From J027 sp965215855 (lineage in GTDB: Bacteria > Chloroflexota > Anaerolineae > Aggregatilineales > J027): DNA of 64,000 bases. Position 1 is the stretch's first letter. Each line of letters starts with the position of its first letter. The stretch is from positions 1,488,001 to 1,552,000 of the forward strand of contig CBDCER010000003.1 in the NCBI GenBank assembly GCA_965215855.1. Reading direction: 5' to 3'. The position numbers and the translations under genes were made by a program. Of this stretch, positions 54,213 to 63,254 are shown one piece after another. The notes below the pieces were generated by a model. That model was given only the letters and a program-made list of their open reading frames with translations, was not told the DNA's origin and ran no database searches.

Positions 54213-55466
54213 ATGAATATTGGCTTCATTTCAACACGTTTGGCAGGTGTCGATGGTGTCAGTTTGGAGACGGCTAAACTGGTAGCAGCTTTCGAAACCA
54301 TGGGGCACAAGAGTTTTTATCTGGCTGGGCAATTAGAAGAAAGCGGTGAAATTCCAGGTTGGGAAGTTCCTGCAATGCACTTCAATGCGCCTGGTGCGCG
54401 TGCGCTTTTTGAGGAAGTTTTTCGAGACCCTAACCCGCCACGTGAAACTTTTCAGGAAATCTATTCACAGGCCGATGTGATACGAGGCCATATCGAAGCA
54501 TTTATTGATGAATTCGATATTGATGTTCTTGTACCTCAGAACGCCTCGACGATCCCGATGCACATTTCATTGGGCGTTGCTATCGAAGCTACGGTCCGCC
54601 GTAATCGCATTTTGACGCTTTGCCATCACCACGATTTTTACTGGGAGCGCGAACGATACATCAATAATGGTATTCAGGATATTCTGGATACAGCTTTTCC
54701 GCCTAACCTGGAGCCAATCCGCCATATGTGTATCAGTACCGTGATGCAACGGCGACTGAAAGCCTGGCGCGGTATTGATGCGTACTATCTCCCGAACGTT
54801 TTTGACTTTGAGAATCCGCCGCCTGAGCCGGATGAATATGCTATGTCCTTCCGGTCTGAGATGGGCTTGAGCGACAATGATTTGATTGTGTTGCAGCCCA
54901 CTCGCGTTATCCGCCGCAAAGCCATTGAAAAAGCCATCGAATTGCTCCGTAAGTTGGATGATGACCGATTGGTGTTCGTTGTTACGGGTTATGAGAGCGA
55001 TGAGCCGACTGAATATGGCCCCTGGTTACGTGAAGAAGCAGAACGTGCGGGCATTCGCTTTAAATTCATTGGCGACCAGGTGGGAGCAAGTCGCGGCACT
55101 ACAGAAGACGGGCGCAGGATATTTAGTCTGTGGGACATCTATCCCCATGCCCATTTTATTACCTATCCAAGCGTCTATGAAGGTTTTGGGAATGCGCTGA
55201 TCGAGACGTTGTATTTCCGCAAACCGCTGATTGTACATACCTATCCGGCTTATGTGGCTGACATCAAATCTTGTGGTGTGCAGGCAGTTGAATTTTATCA
55301 TGATATTACTGATGATGTGCTGGATCAGGCGCGTCAGATGATTGATGACGCCAAGGTCCGCGACGCGATGACCGACCATAACTACGAGGTGGGATTGCAG
55401 CATTTCTCATATAAAGTGTTAGGATTGACACTCTATAAGGCTATTTACGATTTGACCAAATTATGA
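54213..55466 (+). CDS. GT4-family glycosyltransferase
   Basis: A 417-residue GT-B fold enzyme. The N-terminal acceptor domain starts MNIGFISTRLAGVDGVSLET, with the Gly loop near the start. The C-terminal nucleotide-sugar domain has VLQPTRVIRRKAIEKAIEL (the phosphate-binding RxxRRK-like region) and SVYEGFGNALIETLYFRKPL, the E-x7-E motif. CHHHDFYWERERY in the first domain is a distinctive His cluster. No membrane segment is seen. In this operon context I infer a link to mannosylglucosylglycerate-type metabolism (a GDP-mannose-dependent transferase in that case). The stop overlaps the next ATG by four bases. Confidence 0.85.
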   Translation: MNIGFISTRLAGVDGVSLETAKLVAAFETMGHKSFYLAGQLEESGEIPGWEVPAMHFNAPGARALFEEVFRDPNPPRETFQEIYSQADVIRGHIEAFIDEFDIDVLVPQNASTIPMHISLGVAIEATVRRNRILTLCHHHDFYWERERYINNGIQDILDTAFPPNLEPIRHMCISTVMQRRLKAWRGIDAYYLPNVFDFENPPPEPDEYAMSFRSEMGLSDNDLIVLQPTRVIRRKAIEKAIELLRKLDDDRLVFVVTGYESDEPTEYGPWLREEAERAGIRFKFIGDQVGASRGTTEDGRRIFSLWDIYPHAHFITYPSVYEGFGNALIETLYFRKPLIVHTYPAYVADIKSCGVQAVEFYHDITDDVLDQARQMIDDAKVRDAMTDHNYEVGLQHFSYKVLGLTLYKAIYDLTKL

Positions 55467-57142
55467 ACGAGACTATTCGTAATCTTTTACAGCGATTATA
55501 TGGGCCTGAGCAGAAGACACTAATCGACGAGCAATTGGCAACCCTGGCGAAAAAGTGTCGCATTGTACACCATGAAAAGCCATTGTTTTGCGAAAAAGAT
55601 GTAGTGTTGATTACGTATGGCGATACGATGCGTGGATCAGGTGCATCTCCTCTGCAAACGATGAACCAGTTTGCCCAAACGCGGTTGAAAGGCGTTATCT
55701 CGACCATCCATATCTTGCCCTTTTTCCCTTACTCATCGGATGATGGCTTTTCGGTGACGGATTACTATGCAGTCAATCCTGATTTGGGTGAATGGCAAGA
55801 CATAGTGACATTGGCGCAGAATTTTGATCTGATGTTTGATGCTGTGTTCAATCATATGTCGGCTCAGAGCGCATGGTTCCGCGCCTTTCTGGATGGCGAC
55901 CCTGACTTCGCGGGTATGTTCATCACCGAATCCCCCATGACTGACCTCAGTAGCGTCACACGGCCCCGTGCCACGCCTTTACTGACCCCCTTTACGAACG
56001 CACATGGCGAGACGGTGCATGTGTGGACGACGTTTAGCGCGGATCAAGTTGATTTCGATGTGCGTCATCCTGAAACCTTATTGCGGCTACTGGATGTTTT
56101 GCTGTTCTATATCGAGCAGGGCGCGAGCATTATTCGTCTGGATGCTATCGCCTATCTCTGGAAACAAATCGGCACACCCTCGATACATTTAGAGGAAGTC
56201 CATCTGGTTATCCAACTGATGCGGGCCGTGCTGGATGTTGTTGCGCCGCATGTCATCTTGATCACCGAGACCAATGTGCCGCATCAGGAGAATGTTTCTT
56301 ATTTTGGGGATGGCTATAATGAAGCACAGTTAGTCTATAATTTTACACTGCCGCCGTTGCTATTCCATACGCTGCTTTCTAGCGATGCCACGAAATTGCG
56401 CCAGTGGGTCAATACGTTGACAACGCCCTCGGATCGCACAACGTTTTTCAACTTCACGGCCTCGCATGATGGCATTGGTGTGCGTCCAGTGGAGGGTATT
56501 CTGGATGCAGATGAACTTCAGCGATTGATTGATCGCGTGCAAGCGCATGGGGGCCGGGTTTCTTATAAAGCCAATCCTGATGGTAGCCAGAGTCCTTATG
56601 AACTGAATATCGCATATGTTGATGCCTTGACGAATCCAGCCGAACCCATACATATGCAGGTGGATCGGTTTATGGCCTCTCAGGCGATTATGCTAGCGTT
56701 GGCAGGAATGCCCGCGATTTATGTTCATAGCTTGCTGGGATCGCGCAATGATATTGAGGGGATGTTGGAAACTGGCCGCAGCCGGACCATTAATCGCGCC
56801 AAACTGAATGTTGATGCCGTAAACAGCCAATTAGATGACGCGCAGACCTTTCGTGCCCAGGTGTTTGAACGCTATATGCATCTGATCAAGACGCGCATTG
56901 CTCATCCGGCCTTTCATCCAAATGCAGAGCAGTCCGCGCCGGACACAGGAAATCCAGGCGTGTTTGCATTGCAGCGAACGGCTGCTGAAGAGCAGATCAC
57001 GGTGTTGGTTAATGTAACAGGGGAACCACAAGCAGTGAGTATTGAGGCTGCAACGGACATTTTGACGGGCGAGAGTTTTCCAGCGGCGAAACTGCAATTG
57101 GAAGCCTATGAAGTGCGGTGGTTACTGGCTCGGCGTGGTTGA
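55463..57142 (+). CDS. GH13_18 sugar phosphorylase
   Basis: A 559-residue retaining phosphorylase of the sucrose-phosphorylase group. It shows LITYGDTMRGSGASPLQTMN, STIHILPFFPYSSDDGFSVT and FDAVFNHMS. The catalytic nucleophile is Asp227 in IIRLDAIAYLWK, the acid/base Glu269 in LITETNVPH, and the stabilising Asp in SHDGIGVRP. The short first domain and the absence of GH13 endo-type loops fit phosphorylases, which cleave a glucoside with phosphate to give glucose 1-phosphate. The acceptor in this subfamily can be fructose, glycerate or glycerol. With a mannosidase and GT4 enzyme next to it, glucosylglycerate is an attractive but unproven substrate. Confidence 0.87.
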   Translation: MNETIRNLLQRLYGPEQKTLIDEQLATLAKKCRIVHHEKPLFCEKDVVLITYGDTMRGSGASPLQTMNQFAQTRLKGVISTIHILPFFPYSSDDGFSVTDYYAVNPDLGEWQDIVTLAQNFDLMFDAVFNHMSAQSAWFRAFLDGDPDFAGMFITESPMTDLSSVTRPRATPLLTPFTNAHGETVHVWTTFSADQVDFDVRHPETLLRLLDVLLFYIEQGASIIRLDAIAYLWKQIGTPSIHLEEVHLVIQLMRAVLDVVAPHVILITETNVPHQENVSYFGDGYNEAQLVYNFTLPPLLFHTLLSSDATKLRQWVNTLTTPSDRTTFFNFTASHDGIGVRPVEGILDADELQRLIDRVQAHGGRVSYKANPDGSQSPYELNIAYVDALTNPAEPIHMQVDRFMASQAIMLALAGMPAIYVHSLLGSRNDIEGMLETGRSRTINRAKLNVDAVNSQLDDAQTFRAQVFERYMHLIKTRIAHPAFHPNAEQSAPDTGNPGVFALQRTAAEEQITVLVNVTGEPQAVSIEAATDILTGESFPAAKLQLEAYEVRWLLARRG

Positions 57143-57164
57143 TCCACGACAAGGAATCTCAATT

Positions 57165-58574
57165 GTGCCAATATTGGAGCGGTATCAGACATGGCTGGAT
57201 GCTGAGGAATTGCAGCAATTGGCAGCAGCGTTAGAGCGTCCTCTGCCGCCCGCCATTCGTGTGAATACGCTCAAAACCACCATTGACTACGCCCGCCGTA
57301 CCTGGCCGGAATGGTATGGTTGGGAAATCGACCCTGTTCCGTTTTGCAAGGATGGCTGGCAAATCTTTCAACATCAGCAGCCGCCTAGCCAAACGCTCGA
57401 ATACAAAATGGGTCATTACTATATCCAGGATGCGGCTTCGATGTTGCCGGGAGAACTGTTCACCGACGCAGATACACCTTTGATCCTGGATATGGCAGCG
57501 GCCCCTGGCGGCAAAACAACTCATTTGGTGACACGCTATGCTGACCGGGCATTGATTGTCGCCAACGATGTCAGTCATAAGCGAATTACTGCCTTGCAAT
57601 CGAACTTGCAGGTGTGGGGCGCGATGGGTGTCATGGTCACCAATTATCATGCCGAGCAATTAGGGAACTGGTTTCCAGAAACATTTGACAAAGTGTTGTT
57701 GGATGCACCGTGTAGCGGCGATACCCTGCGAGCTGAAAAAGGCCGTAAGCACCGCGCCGTCTCTGATAAAGAGCAACAGCAGCTCTGCCAGCGTCAGATC
57801 GCCTTGCTTGTCAGTGGATTCCAGACACTCAAAGTGGGTGGAGAATTGGTATATGCCACCTGTACTTTGGCTCCTGAAGAAAATGAAGGTGTTCTCAGCG
57901 AATTATTGCGACGTTATCCACATCAGGCGAGGATTGAGGCTATTGACCATCTACCGGTCGCTCGCAGTGGCTTGATTGATACTGCCTATCATCCCGACAC
58001 AGCACGGGCAATCCGGTTATGGCCTCATCATTTTCAAACATCAGGTTTCTTCGCTGCTCGCCTTCGCAAGATTGATGTTGTGCCTATCATGACCAATGAT
58101 TCAGTGCCTATGGTAGATAGCCTGATGGTATTGGATTCCCGGCGTGAACGACAAATCGTGGATGAGTTGTTGCAGGTATATGGTTTTGATTTGAGGGCGG
58201 TGATTGCACAACATGATCTAGTGCTTTATGAACGGGGACAGTACGTCTATGCTGCACCGCAGGCGTTATTGACACATTTTGACATGCTGCCGCATCGCTC
58301 GGCGGGACTCATGATTGGACAATTGGAGACTAAGGGATTTATGCCGTCGCATGAACTCATTACCCGTTTCGAGCACCAATTTGTGACGGGCTGGCTGGAT
58401 CTGAGCGATGAGCAATGCCGAATCTGGTTGGCGGGGCGTGATTTGCGGCATATAACAACGACACTTCCGACACGGACCATTGCGCTGTTGCGTGATGAAC
58501 AGGGACGCTTTGTGGGGCGCGGAAAAGTGTTGCCAGACCGCATTCGTAACTTGCTACCGAAGCGAATCGTCTAA
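57165..58574 (+). CDS. RNA cytosine-C5 methyltransferase (RsmF/NOL1-like)
   Basis: A 469-residue SAM enzyme of the NOL1/NOP2/Sun group that methylates cytosine in rRNA or tRNA. It has an N-terminal RNA-binding helper region, the SAM loop LDMAAAPGGKTTH (about 125-137) and motif IV DAPCSGDTLR with Cys. Motif VI is ATCTLAPEENE with the nucleophilic Cys. A C-terminal PUA-like extension runs from about residue 340 (VDELLQVYGFDL to KVLPDRIRNLLP), as in RsmF. The frame opens earlier at 57108, but the GTG at 57165 preceded by AAGGAATCTCAATT does not overlap the previous gene. It is a housekeeping-type gene at the end of the sugar operon. Confidence 0.88.
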   Translation: MPILERYQTWLDAEELQQLAAALERPLPPAIRVNTLKTTIDYARRTWPEWYGWEIDPVPFCKDGWQIFQHQQPPSQTLEYKMGHYYIQDAASMLPGELFTDADTPLILDMAAAPGGKTTHLVTRYADRALIVANDVSHKRITALQSNLQVWGAMGVMVTNYHAEQLGNWFPETFDKVLLDAPCSGDTLRAEKGRKHRAVSDKEQQQLCQRQIALLVSGFQTLKVGGELVYATCTLAPEENEGVLSELLRRYPHQARIEAIDHLPVARSGLIDTAYHPDTARAIRLWPHHFQTSGFFAARLRKIDVVPIMTNDSVPMVDSLMVLDSRRERQIVDELLQVYGFDLRAVIAQHDLVLYERGQYVYAAPQALLTHFDMLPHRSAGLMIGQLETKGFMPSHELITRFEHQFVTGWLDLSDEQCRIWLAGRDLRHITTTLPTRTIALLRDEQGRFVGRGKVLPDRIRNLLPKRIV

Positions 58575-59539
58575 CGATGCCAGAATATTACTTCGTCGTA
58601 TACCTCACGCCGGAGCCTATTCTCACTTTCCAATATGTCAATATGACCCAGTACCTCTGAAATTGCCAGGAAGCGATGTTCATCGGCAACATGCGCGAAC
58701 ATTTTGTCAGCGATATCCCATAAGGATGCTGGCCCATGTTCAAAATATCCCAGAATATGCTCGGCACGTTGGTGATGAAAGTCGATGCGCTGCGCTACCA
58801 GATCAGCAACTGCATAGATAGGATCGCCATGACCGGAGTATACGATTTGCGAATCGAGAGCCGCAATGCGTTGCATATGGGTGATGTATTCCATCAGGCG
58901 CTTGGGACGTGGCTCGTTTGGCGTGGGGGCAGGTTCAATCAGCGGATTGGAGCTGATCTTCAAAATCAAATGATCGGAGGCGACCAAAGTTTCGCTGGCC
59001 GGATCATAAAGACAGATTAAATCACCAGCATGGCCTGGGGTATAGTACACTTGCCAGTCTCGCGCTCCAGCATGAATGATGTCGCCTTCATGTACCAACA
59101 CATTTGGGGTGGTGGAAAGATTTCCGAACTGATCAACCCATTTGCTGATTTGCCCGATGGCCTGCATGGTGGCCTGGGGAACACCCCCCTCTTTGTAAAT
59201 CTTGCAGAGAAAGTCAAGATCTCGCTTGCGAGTTTGGCGCGGATGCTCCAGATAAGGAGCTGTGTATTGATGAGCGACCAGCTTCGCCTCCGATTCCGCT
59301 ACGACACGCTGGGTCAGGCCAATGTGGTCCGTGTGGTGATGGGTAATGATGATCTGTTCAATATCAGCTAGTTGATAGCTATAGGAAGCTAACCCTGCGA
59401 CCAAAGCATCATAGGCTTCGGCGGTGTTTGGCCCACAGTCGATGAGGGTCAGCGGCTCACCCTCCAGCAAATAGATATTCACCGGGCCGACATAAAAAGG
59501 CGTCGGCACCGGGATTTGATGCAGGCGACTGGCTGGCAT
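58571..59539 (-). CDS. MBL-fold metallo-hydrolase
   Basis: A 322-residue metallo-beta-lactamase fold enzyme. The metal motif is THHHTDHIG (about 66-74), followed by a second His in YTPGHAGDL, and ASDHLILK and YSGHGDPIY, which complete a two-zinc site. An extra C-terminal helical domain (about 225-322, AQRIDFHHQRAEHILGYF) is typical of the LACTB2/BapA-like group that acts on thioesters or small esters. The start codon overlaps the stop of the MaoC-like gene (TAATG), so the two are coupled. Its 3' end overlaps that of the RNA methyltransferase gene on the other strand by four bases. Confidence 0.88.
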   Translation of the reverse strand: MPASRLHQIPVPTPFYVGPVNIYLLEGEPLTLIDCGPNTAEAYDALVAGLASYSYQLADIEQIIITHHHTDHIGLTQRVVAESEAKLVAHQYTAPYLEHPRQTRKRDLDFLCKIYKEGGVPQATMQAIGQISKWVDQFGNLSTTPNVLVHEGDIIHAGARDWQVYYTPGHAGDLICLYDPASETLVASDHLILKISSNPLIEPAPTPNEPRPKRLMEYITHMQRIAALDSQIVYSGHGDPIYAVADLVAQRIDFHHQRAEHILGYFEHGPASLWDIADKMFAHVADEHRFLAISEVLGHIDILESENRLRREVYDEVIFWHR

Positions 59540-60030
59540 TATGAGGATGACTCGCTATCCGTGGTGGTAGACTCAGCTTCGACAGCTTCACGACTGGCGA
59601 TGAGGGCTGTCCAGGTTCCTTTCTGAATAACTTCATCCTTCTGATTCAGAACCTTTACATCAAATGTAATCATGCCCCCGCCAGCTGCTGGCATATTGCG
59701 TTTCTTACTGACCTTACTCTGGGTACGGATGGTGTCGCCGATGTAGATTGGGCCACGAAACTTCCATGTCAAGTCGAGAAAAGCGATGATCGTGCCTTCC
59801 AAGAAACCTAATTGAAAAGCTTGGCCCGTCGCCACCGCCAACCCCAATACCCCATGCCCGATGCGTTGACCGAATTGAGAAGCGGCAGCATATTCCGCAT
59901 CAATGTGCAAAGGATTGAAGTCGCCAGAAACGCCCGCGAAGTTCACGATATCGGCTTCGGTGATGGTGCGACCCGGTGTTACACGGACCTCGCCCATTTC
60001 AAAGTCTTCAAAATAAAGGCCACGCGGCAT
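59539..60030 (-). CDS. MaoC-like dehydratase (hot-dog fold)
   Basis: A 163-residue enzyme with the hot-dog fold and hydratase 2 motif: FAGVSGDFNPLHIDAEYAAA (about 31-50, with the catalytic Asp/His pair) and GQRIGHGVLGLAVA. It probably adds or removes water on an enoyl-CoA. The C-terminal 15 residues are Ser/Thr/Glu-rich and likely disordered. The ATG follows AAGGAGCAATCATCAT. It is in a tight pair with the MBL-fold hydrolase downstream, suggesting joint acyl-CoA or thioester metabolism. Confidence 0.9.
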   Translation of the reverse strand: MPRGLYFEDFEMGEVRVTPGRTITEADIVNFAGVSGDFNPLHIDAEYAAASQFGQRIGHGVLGLAVATGQAFQLGFLEGTIIAFLDLTWKFRGPIYIGDTIRTQSKVSKKRNMPAAGGGMITFDVKVLNQKDEVIQKGTWTALIASREAVEAESTTTDSESSS

Positions 60031-60044
60031 ATGATGATTGCTCC

Positions 60045-60407
60045 TTACGTGGTGTCAAGTAAACGGTTAACGTACTCGGTAAACTGATCCAAGTGAACGG
60101 GTTTTGACAGATAGTCGTCCGCTCCAAGTTCATCGGCCAGCTCTTTACCTTTGGGATGGGCACTGACTACCAGAATACGGGTTTCTGCCATAGATGGCGT
60201 GCTGCGAACAATACCCAGCATCATATCACCAGATAACATGGGCATCATCAGGTCGAGAATAATTAAATCTGGCTCGAAGGTTTGCACCAGCTCCAGAGCC
60301 TCGGTACCATCTGCGGCTCGCATTACGTCATGACCAGAATGCCGCAAAAACAGCATCCAGACATCCAGCATATCAGGCTCGTCGTCAACGATTAGTATTT
60401 TAGCCAT
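60045..60407 (-). CDS. single-domain response regulator (CheY-like)
   Basis: A 120-residue receiver domain with no output domain. The acidic pocket is D8/D9 (LIVDDEPD), the phosphoacceptor is Asp52 (LIILDLMMPM), with VVSAHP and the Lys motif YLSKPVHLDQF. It must pass its signal by protein contact. No kinase lies nearby. The start at 60407 has a poor ribosome binding site (AGCGAGTCGC before ATG). The gene is 14 bases upstream of the MaoC-like gene on the same strand and may be cotranscribed. Confidence 0.9.
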   Translation of the reverse strand: MAKILIVDDEPDMLDVWMLFLRHSGHDVMRAADGTEALELVQTFEPDLIILDLMMPMLSGDMMLGIVRSTPSMAETRILVVSAHPKGKELADELGADDYLSKPVHLDQFTEYVNRLLDTT

Positions 60408-60522
60408 GCGACTCGCTTTCTAGTGTGATTCCTCCATAAACATCATTGTACCCGCCAAACGCATAAAACGATAGGCTCCTACTATGCAAAGAATCGGTAA
60501 TATCGAACCAGCACACTAACTA

Positions 60523-60825
60523 ATGCCGCACATTTGTATTGTCTTAGCATTATTGGGGCTTTGTGTTTTGGGAATAATTCGGTTCAGGCATCGTGAGGAA
60601 CATTGGCAGACGATAGCTATTATTGTTGCTATCCTGGTGTTATCAACTGCATTGATCGGTGCTGCTTTTGTAGGCGGTTTTCGATACCGTATGGTTGCAT
60701 ATTTCGGGGTGCTAATGCTGGCAGCTTATGGCATACCCGATCAATGGATTTCAAAAAACAGAATACGGTGGGTGGGTCTCAGTTATTGCTTTGCATTGGA
60801 TCGGCACTTACCATTTGTACAATGA
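60523..60825 (+). pseudogene. possible fragment of a membrane glycosyltransferase
   Basis: 100 codons with two hydrophobic helices around ICIVLALLGLCVLGIIRF and IAIIVAILVLSTALIGAAFV. The motif FRYRMVAYFGVLMLAAYGI then follows. The last part resembles the end of GT39/dolichyl-phosphate-mannosyltransferase-like proteins (FRYxxPxEPFLxLxAAYGI). No start-side domain exists, and the end overlaps the 3' end of the gene on the other strand, so I read it as a remnant. A small real membrane protein cannot be excluded. Confidence 0.35.
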
Positions 60826-61399
60826 AGTATGAATCATCTAGAACCAATAGTTTAAAAGATGTGGCGGATGGTTTGTGGTCGGCATTAACCAGTGTCACCG
60901 TCAGGTCATGTTTTTCCAGCAAGGGTTTTACCAATGCTGCCATCGGCATTGGCATCTCGCCCAGCAGGCCATGGCCTGAACTGAGCAGCGTCCCGAAGGG
61001 CATTGCATGATTGACATCATCGGCCAGGGAGCGGAACGCGCCGTATTTTTGACCATAAAGCTGGTTGAGTTCCAACATTAATTCATCAACGTTATGAGGA
61101 GTACCACGAAAGTAGATTTGCTGGTGGCGGAAACTGTGTTTCCATAGCAGCGGGTGGTCGTCTACAAGGACCAGAGAATTGAACAACCCTAGACTGAGGC
61201 GATGTTCCCGTACACCGAGACATCGAAGAATATAGACCTGGGTGGGGCGAATCGCCTCGGTCTCTACATCATAATCAGCGACCTGTACAATCAATTGGAC
61301 TTCTTCGGGTGTACCGCCCATTTGGGCTGCCAGCAAAATACCTAGGTGTTGCTCATCGCGTAGGGCTTCTATCAGGTTTTGTAGTGTTTCGTCAGCCAT
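60779..61399 (-). CDS. soluble protein of unknown function
   Basis: A 206-residue cytosolic protein, acidic, with balanced alpha/beta composition. Stretches such as VQLIVQVADYDVETEAIRPT and VYILRCLGVREHRLSLGLFN suggest a ligand-binding fold, but no family is recognised. Many His and Asp residues are spread along it (WKHSFRHQQIYF, DDVNHAM). The frame is open to 61501, inside the upstream gene; the ATG at 61399, four bases after that gene's stop, is the simplest start. It follows the LPG-synthase-type gene and is probably cotranscribed with it. Confidence 0.65.
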   Translation of the reverse strand: MADETLQNLIEALRDEQHLGILLAAQMGGTPEEVQLIVQVADYDVETEAIRPTQVYILRCLGVREHRLSLGLFNSLVLVDDHPLLWKHSFRHQQIYFRGTPHNVDELMLELNQLYGQKYGAFRSLADDVNHAMPFGTLLSSGHGLLGEMPMPMAALVKPLLEKHDLTVTLVNADHKPSATSFKLLVLDDSYFIVQMVSADPMQSNN

Positions 61400-61403
61400 A
61401 TTG

Positions 61404-62438
61404 TCATTTCGTTTCAACATATTGCGGCAAGGCTGGAGATGCCGATACCGGCGCTTCCTGAGTAGTCTCGACCGCACGTGCAATGTAGATAACACCACCA
61501 ATGATGCCTAATGCCATCCCGATACCGCGCACTAACAAGGCTGTTGCCAGTGATGCAGCCTGAGACACATCCAGGAAGCTAGTCAACAGGAAAATATAGG
61601 CTCCTTCGCGGAGGCCCAATGCGCCTGGTGAAATAGGGATTACTTCGATGGCTACCGTTAGGGCAATCAAGGGGATAAAAGCAAAAAACGGAGGGGTTTC
61701 TCCTAATGATACCAATGCAATATAAGCGGCAGTCATGGTGGCGGCATTTGCCAGAAATGACAGGATAACCATTTGAGCCAGTAGCCGAGTTTCGCCCAAG
61801 TAGCCGCGTAAAGCCTGGCTCAAGGTCCTGATTTTGCTGCCAATCGTACCCAATTTAATGCGTTCGAGAATAGCAACCGCAGTTTCGACGAACCAGCCCA
61901 TTCGCAAGACGATCAGTCCGGCGATGCCAGTAAGTGCCAGAGCATGAATAACCCACCATATGATTTCGCCTGTCAAGGGATTATTGGGAGATAGGAGCAA
62001 AATGATGCTGGCTGAAACCAAGATGGTGAGCAGACCAATGGCGCGTTCAACTAGGACTGATGAAACAGATGTCACGGCACGCCCAGTATCGACACTGGTT
62101 TCGACCATTCGGATTGCATCACCTCCCATAGAAGATCCCGGCATAAATTGACCGAAAAACGTGCCTACTAGATAGGTGCCGAACAGGCGTTGGAAGCGAA
62201 TGTTGATCTGGCTGCGGCGTAGAATGAGCCACCAGCGTCCGGTTTTGATAATTGTCGCCAACACCGTCAACACAAATGCCAGAAAAATGAGTGTTAGGTC
62301 AACGGACAGAAAGGTGTCGAGTAGAGCATCTTCTTGGGAAACTGAATAGATGACAATACTCAACCCAATCAGGCCAAGAAGCAACCGTCCCCAGTTCCAT
62401 AAAAGGGATAGTGTTTTGCCGTTGGAAGCAGATTTCAT
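61404..62438 (-). CDS. LPG-synthase-type transmembrane protein (UPF0104/flippase-like)
   Basis: A 344-residue membrane protein with about eight helices. The family signature covers MGGDAIRMVETSVDTGRAVT and SVLVERAIGLLTILVSASII, with ISPGALGLREGAYIFLL near residue 269. This is the transmembrane module of lysylphosphatidylglycerol synthases and AglD-like proteins without the catalytic transferase domain. Such stand-alone proteins are thought to move or handle lipid-linked molecules. The next gene downstream begins four bases after its stop. Confidence 0.85.
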   Translation of the reverse strand: MKSASNGKTLSLLWNWGRLLLGLIGLSIVIYSVSQEDALLDTFLSVDLTLIFLAFVLTVLATIIKTGRWWLILRRSQINIRFQRLFGTYLVGTFFGQFMPGSSMGGDAIRMVETSVDTGRAVTSVSSVLVERAIGLLTILVSASIILLLSPNNPLTGEIIWWVIHALALTGIAGLIVLRMGWFVETAVAILERIKLGTIGSKIRTLSQALRGYLGETRLLAQMVILSFLANAATMTAAYIALVSLGETPPFFAFIPLIALTVAIEVIPISPGALGLREGAYIFLLTSFLDVSQAASLATALLVRGIGMALGIIGGVIYIARAVETTQEAPVSASPALPQYVETK

Positions 62439-62577
62439 TGCAACTAGACCTCAGTCCACTAATATGCAAGCGAGAGCATTATAGAAAGCGCGTGTCGATG
62501 GTTCAAGTTATAAAATGCACAAAAGCTGCCTCTGGTAACAGAAGCAGCATGGATTATAGAAAAGGAAGCTATGGCAA

Positions 62578-63078
62578 CTAGGAAATCGAGACCAATAGTT
62601 TGTTTTGCTCGACGTTCTCGCCAGCTTTAACATGGACACGATCAACAACGCCAGCACGAGGGGCCTTTAGTTCATTTTGCATCTTCATTGATTCGAGGAT
62701 GGCAACTGTTTGGCCTGATTCGACTTCCTGACCTTCTTCAACGGATACAGCAACAATCAGGCCTGGCATGGGCGACATGATGGCAACTTCTCCTGAACTG
62801 CTGACTAGGCTGCCGGTTGCTTTTGCCAGACGTTGTGCCCGTTCGTCAGTCACATCGACTTCGTATAGATCGCCGGTAATCAACACATAATGTTTACCAT
62901 CACGCTCCTCGACAATGACTTCATAAGATTGGTTGTCAATGATTAAGGAGTAGATGGCATGTGACCCGCCGCCATGATAGAAATCGACGACACGAGCTTC
63001 GCCATTGACCAGGATTTCGCCTTCCTGGTTGATTTCAATTTCGTATGTTTCGCCACTGACGGTTGTAATATATTTCAT
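62578..63078 (-). CDS. biotin carboxyl carrier protein
   Basis: A 166-residue protein with an N-terminal beta-rich region (1-75), a short linker with Ser/Gly (88-96) and a C-terminal biotinyl domain (about 98-166). The biotin lysine is Lys132 in ILESMKMQNEL, close to the usual EAMKM. It should carry carboxybiotin in an acyl-CoA or 2-oxoacid carboxylase; the partner carboxylase and transferase genes are not in the window. The frame extends to 63228, but the ATG at 63078 is preceded by GGGAGAA and gives the usual start MKYITTVSGE. Confidence 0.9.
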   Translation of the reverse strand: MKYITTVSGETYEIEINQEGEILVNGEARVVDFYHGGGSHAIYSLIIDNQSYEVIVEERDGKHYVLITGDLYEVDVTDERAQRLAKATGSLVSSSGEVAIMSPMPGLIVAVSVEEGQEVESGQTVAILESMKMQNELKAPRAGVVDRVHVKAGENVEQNKLLVSIS

Positions 63079-63254
63079 ATAATTCTCCCGAGGCTCAACT
63101 GTGAAGTTGTTCTCAAGTACTGTATTAACGGCGCTATTCGCCGGGATAGAATAGTTAGATTCAATCCGCACCATTTTAGCACGTTGTTCGTGGCCTGTCC
63201 CCTGATTCGACTTGAAAAGCCGGAGCAATCCAGTGGCGGTAGATGATGCATAAC

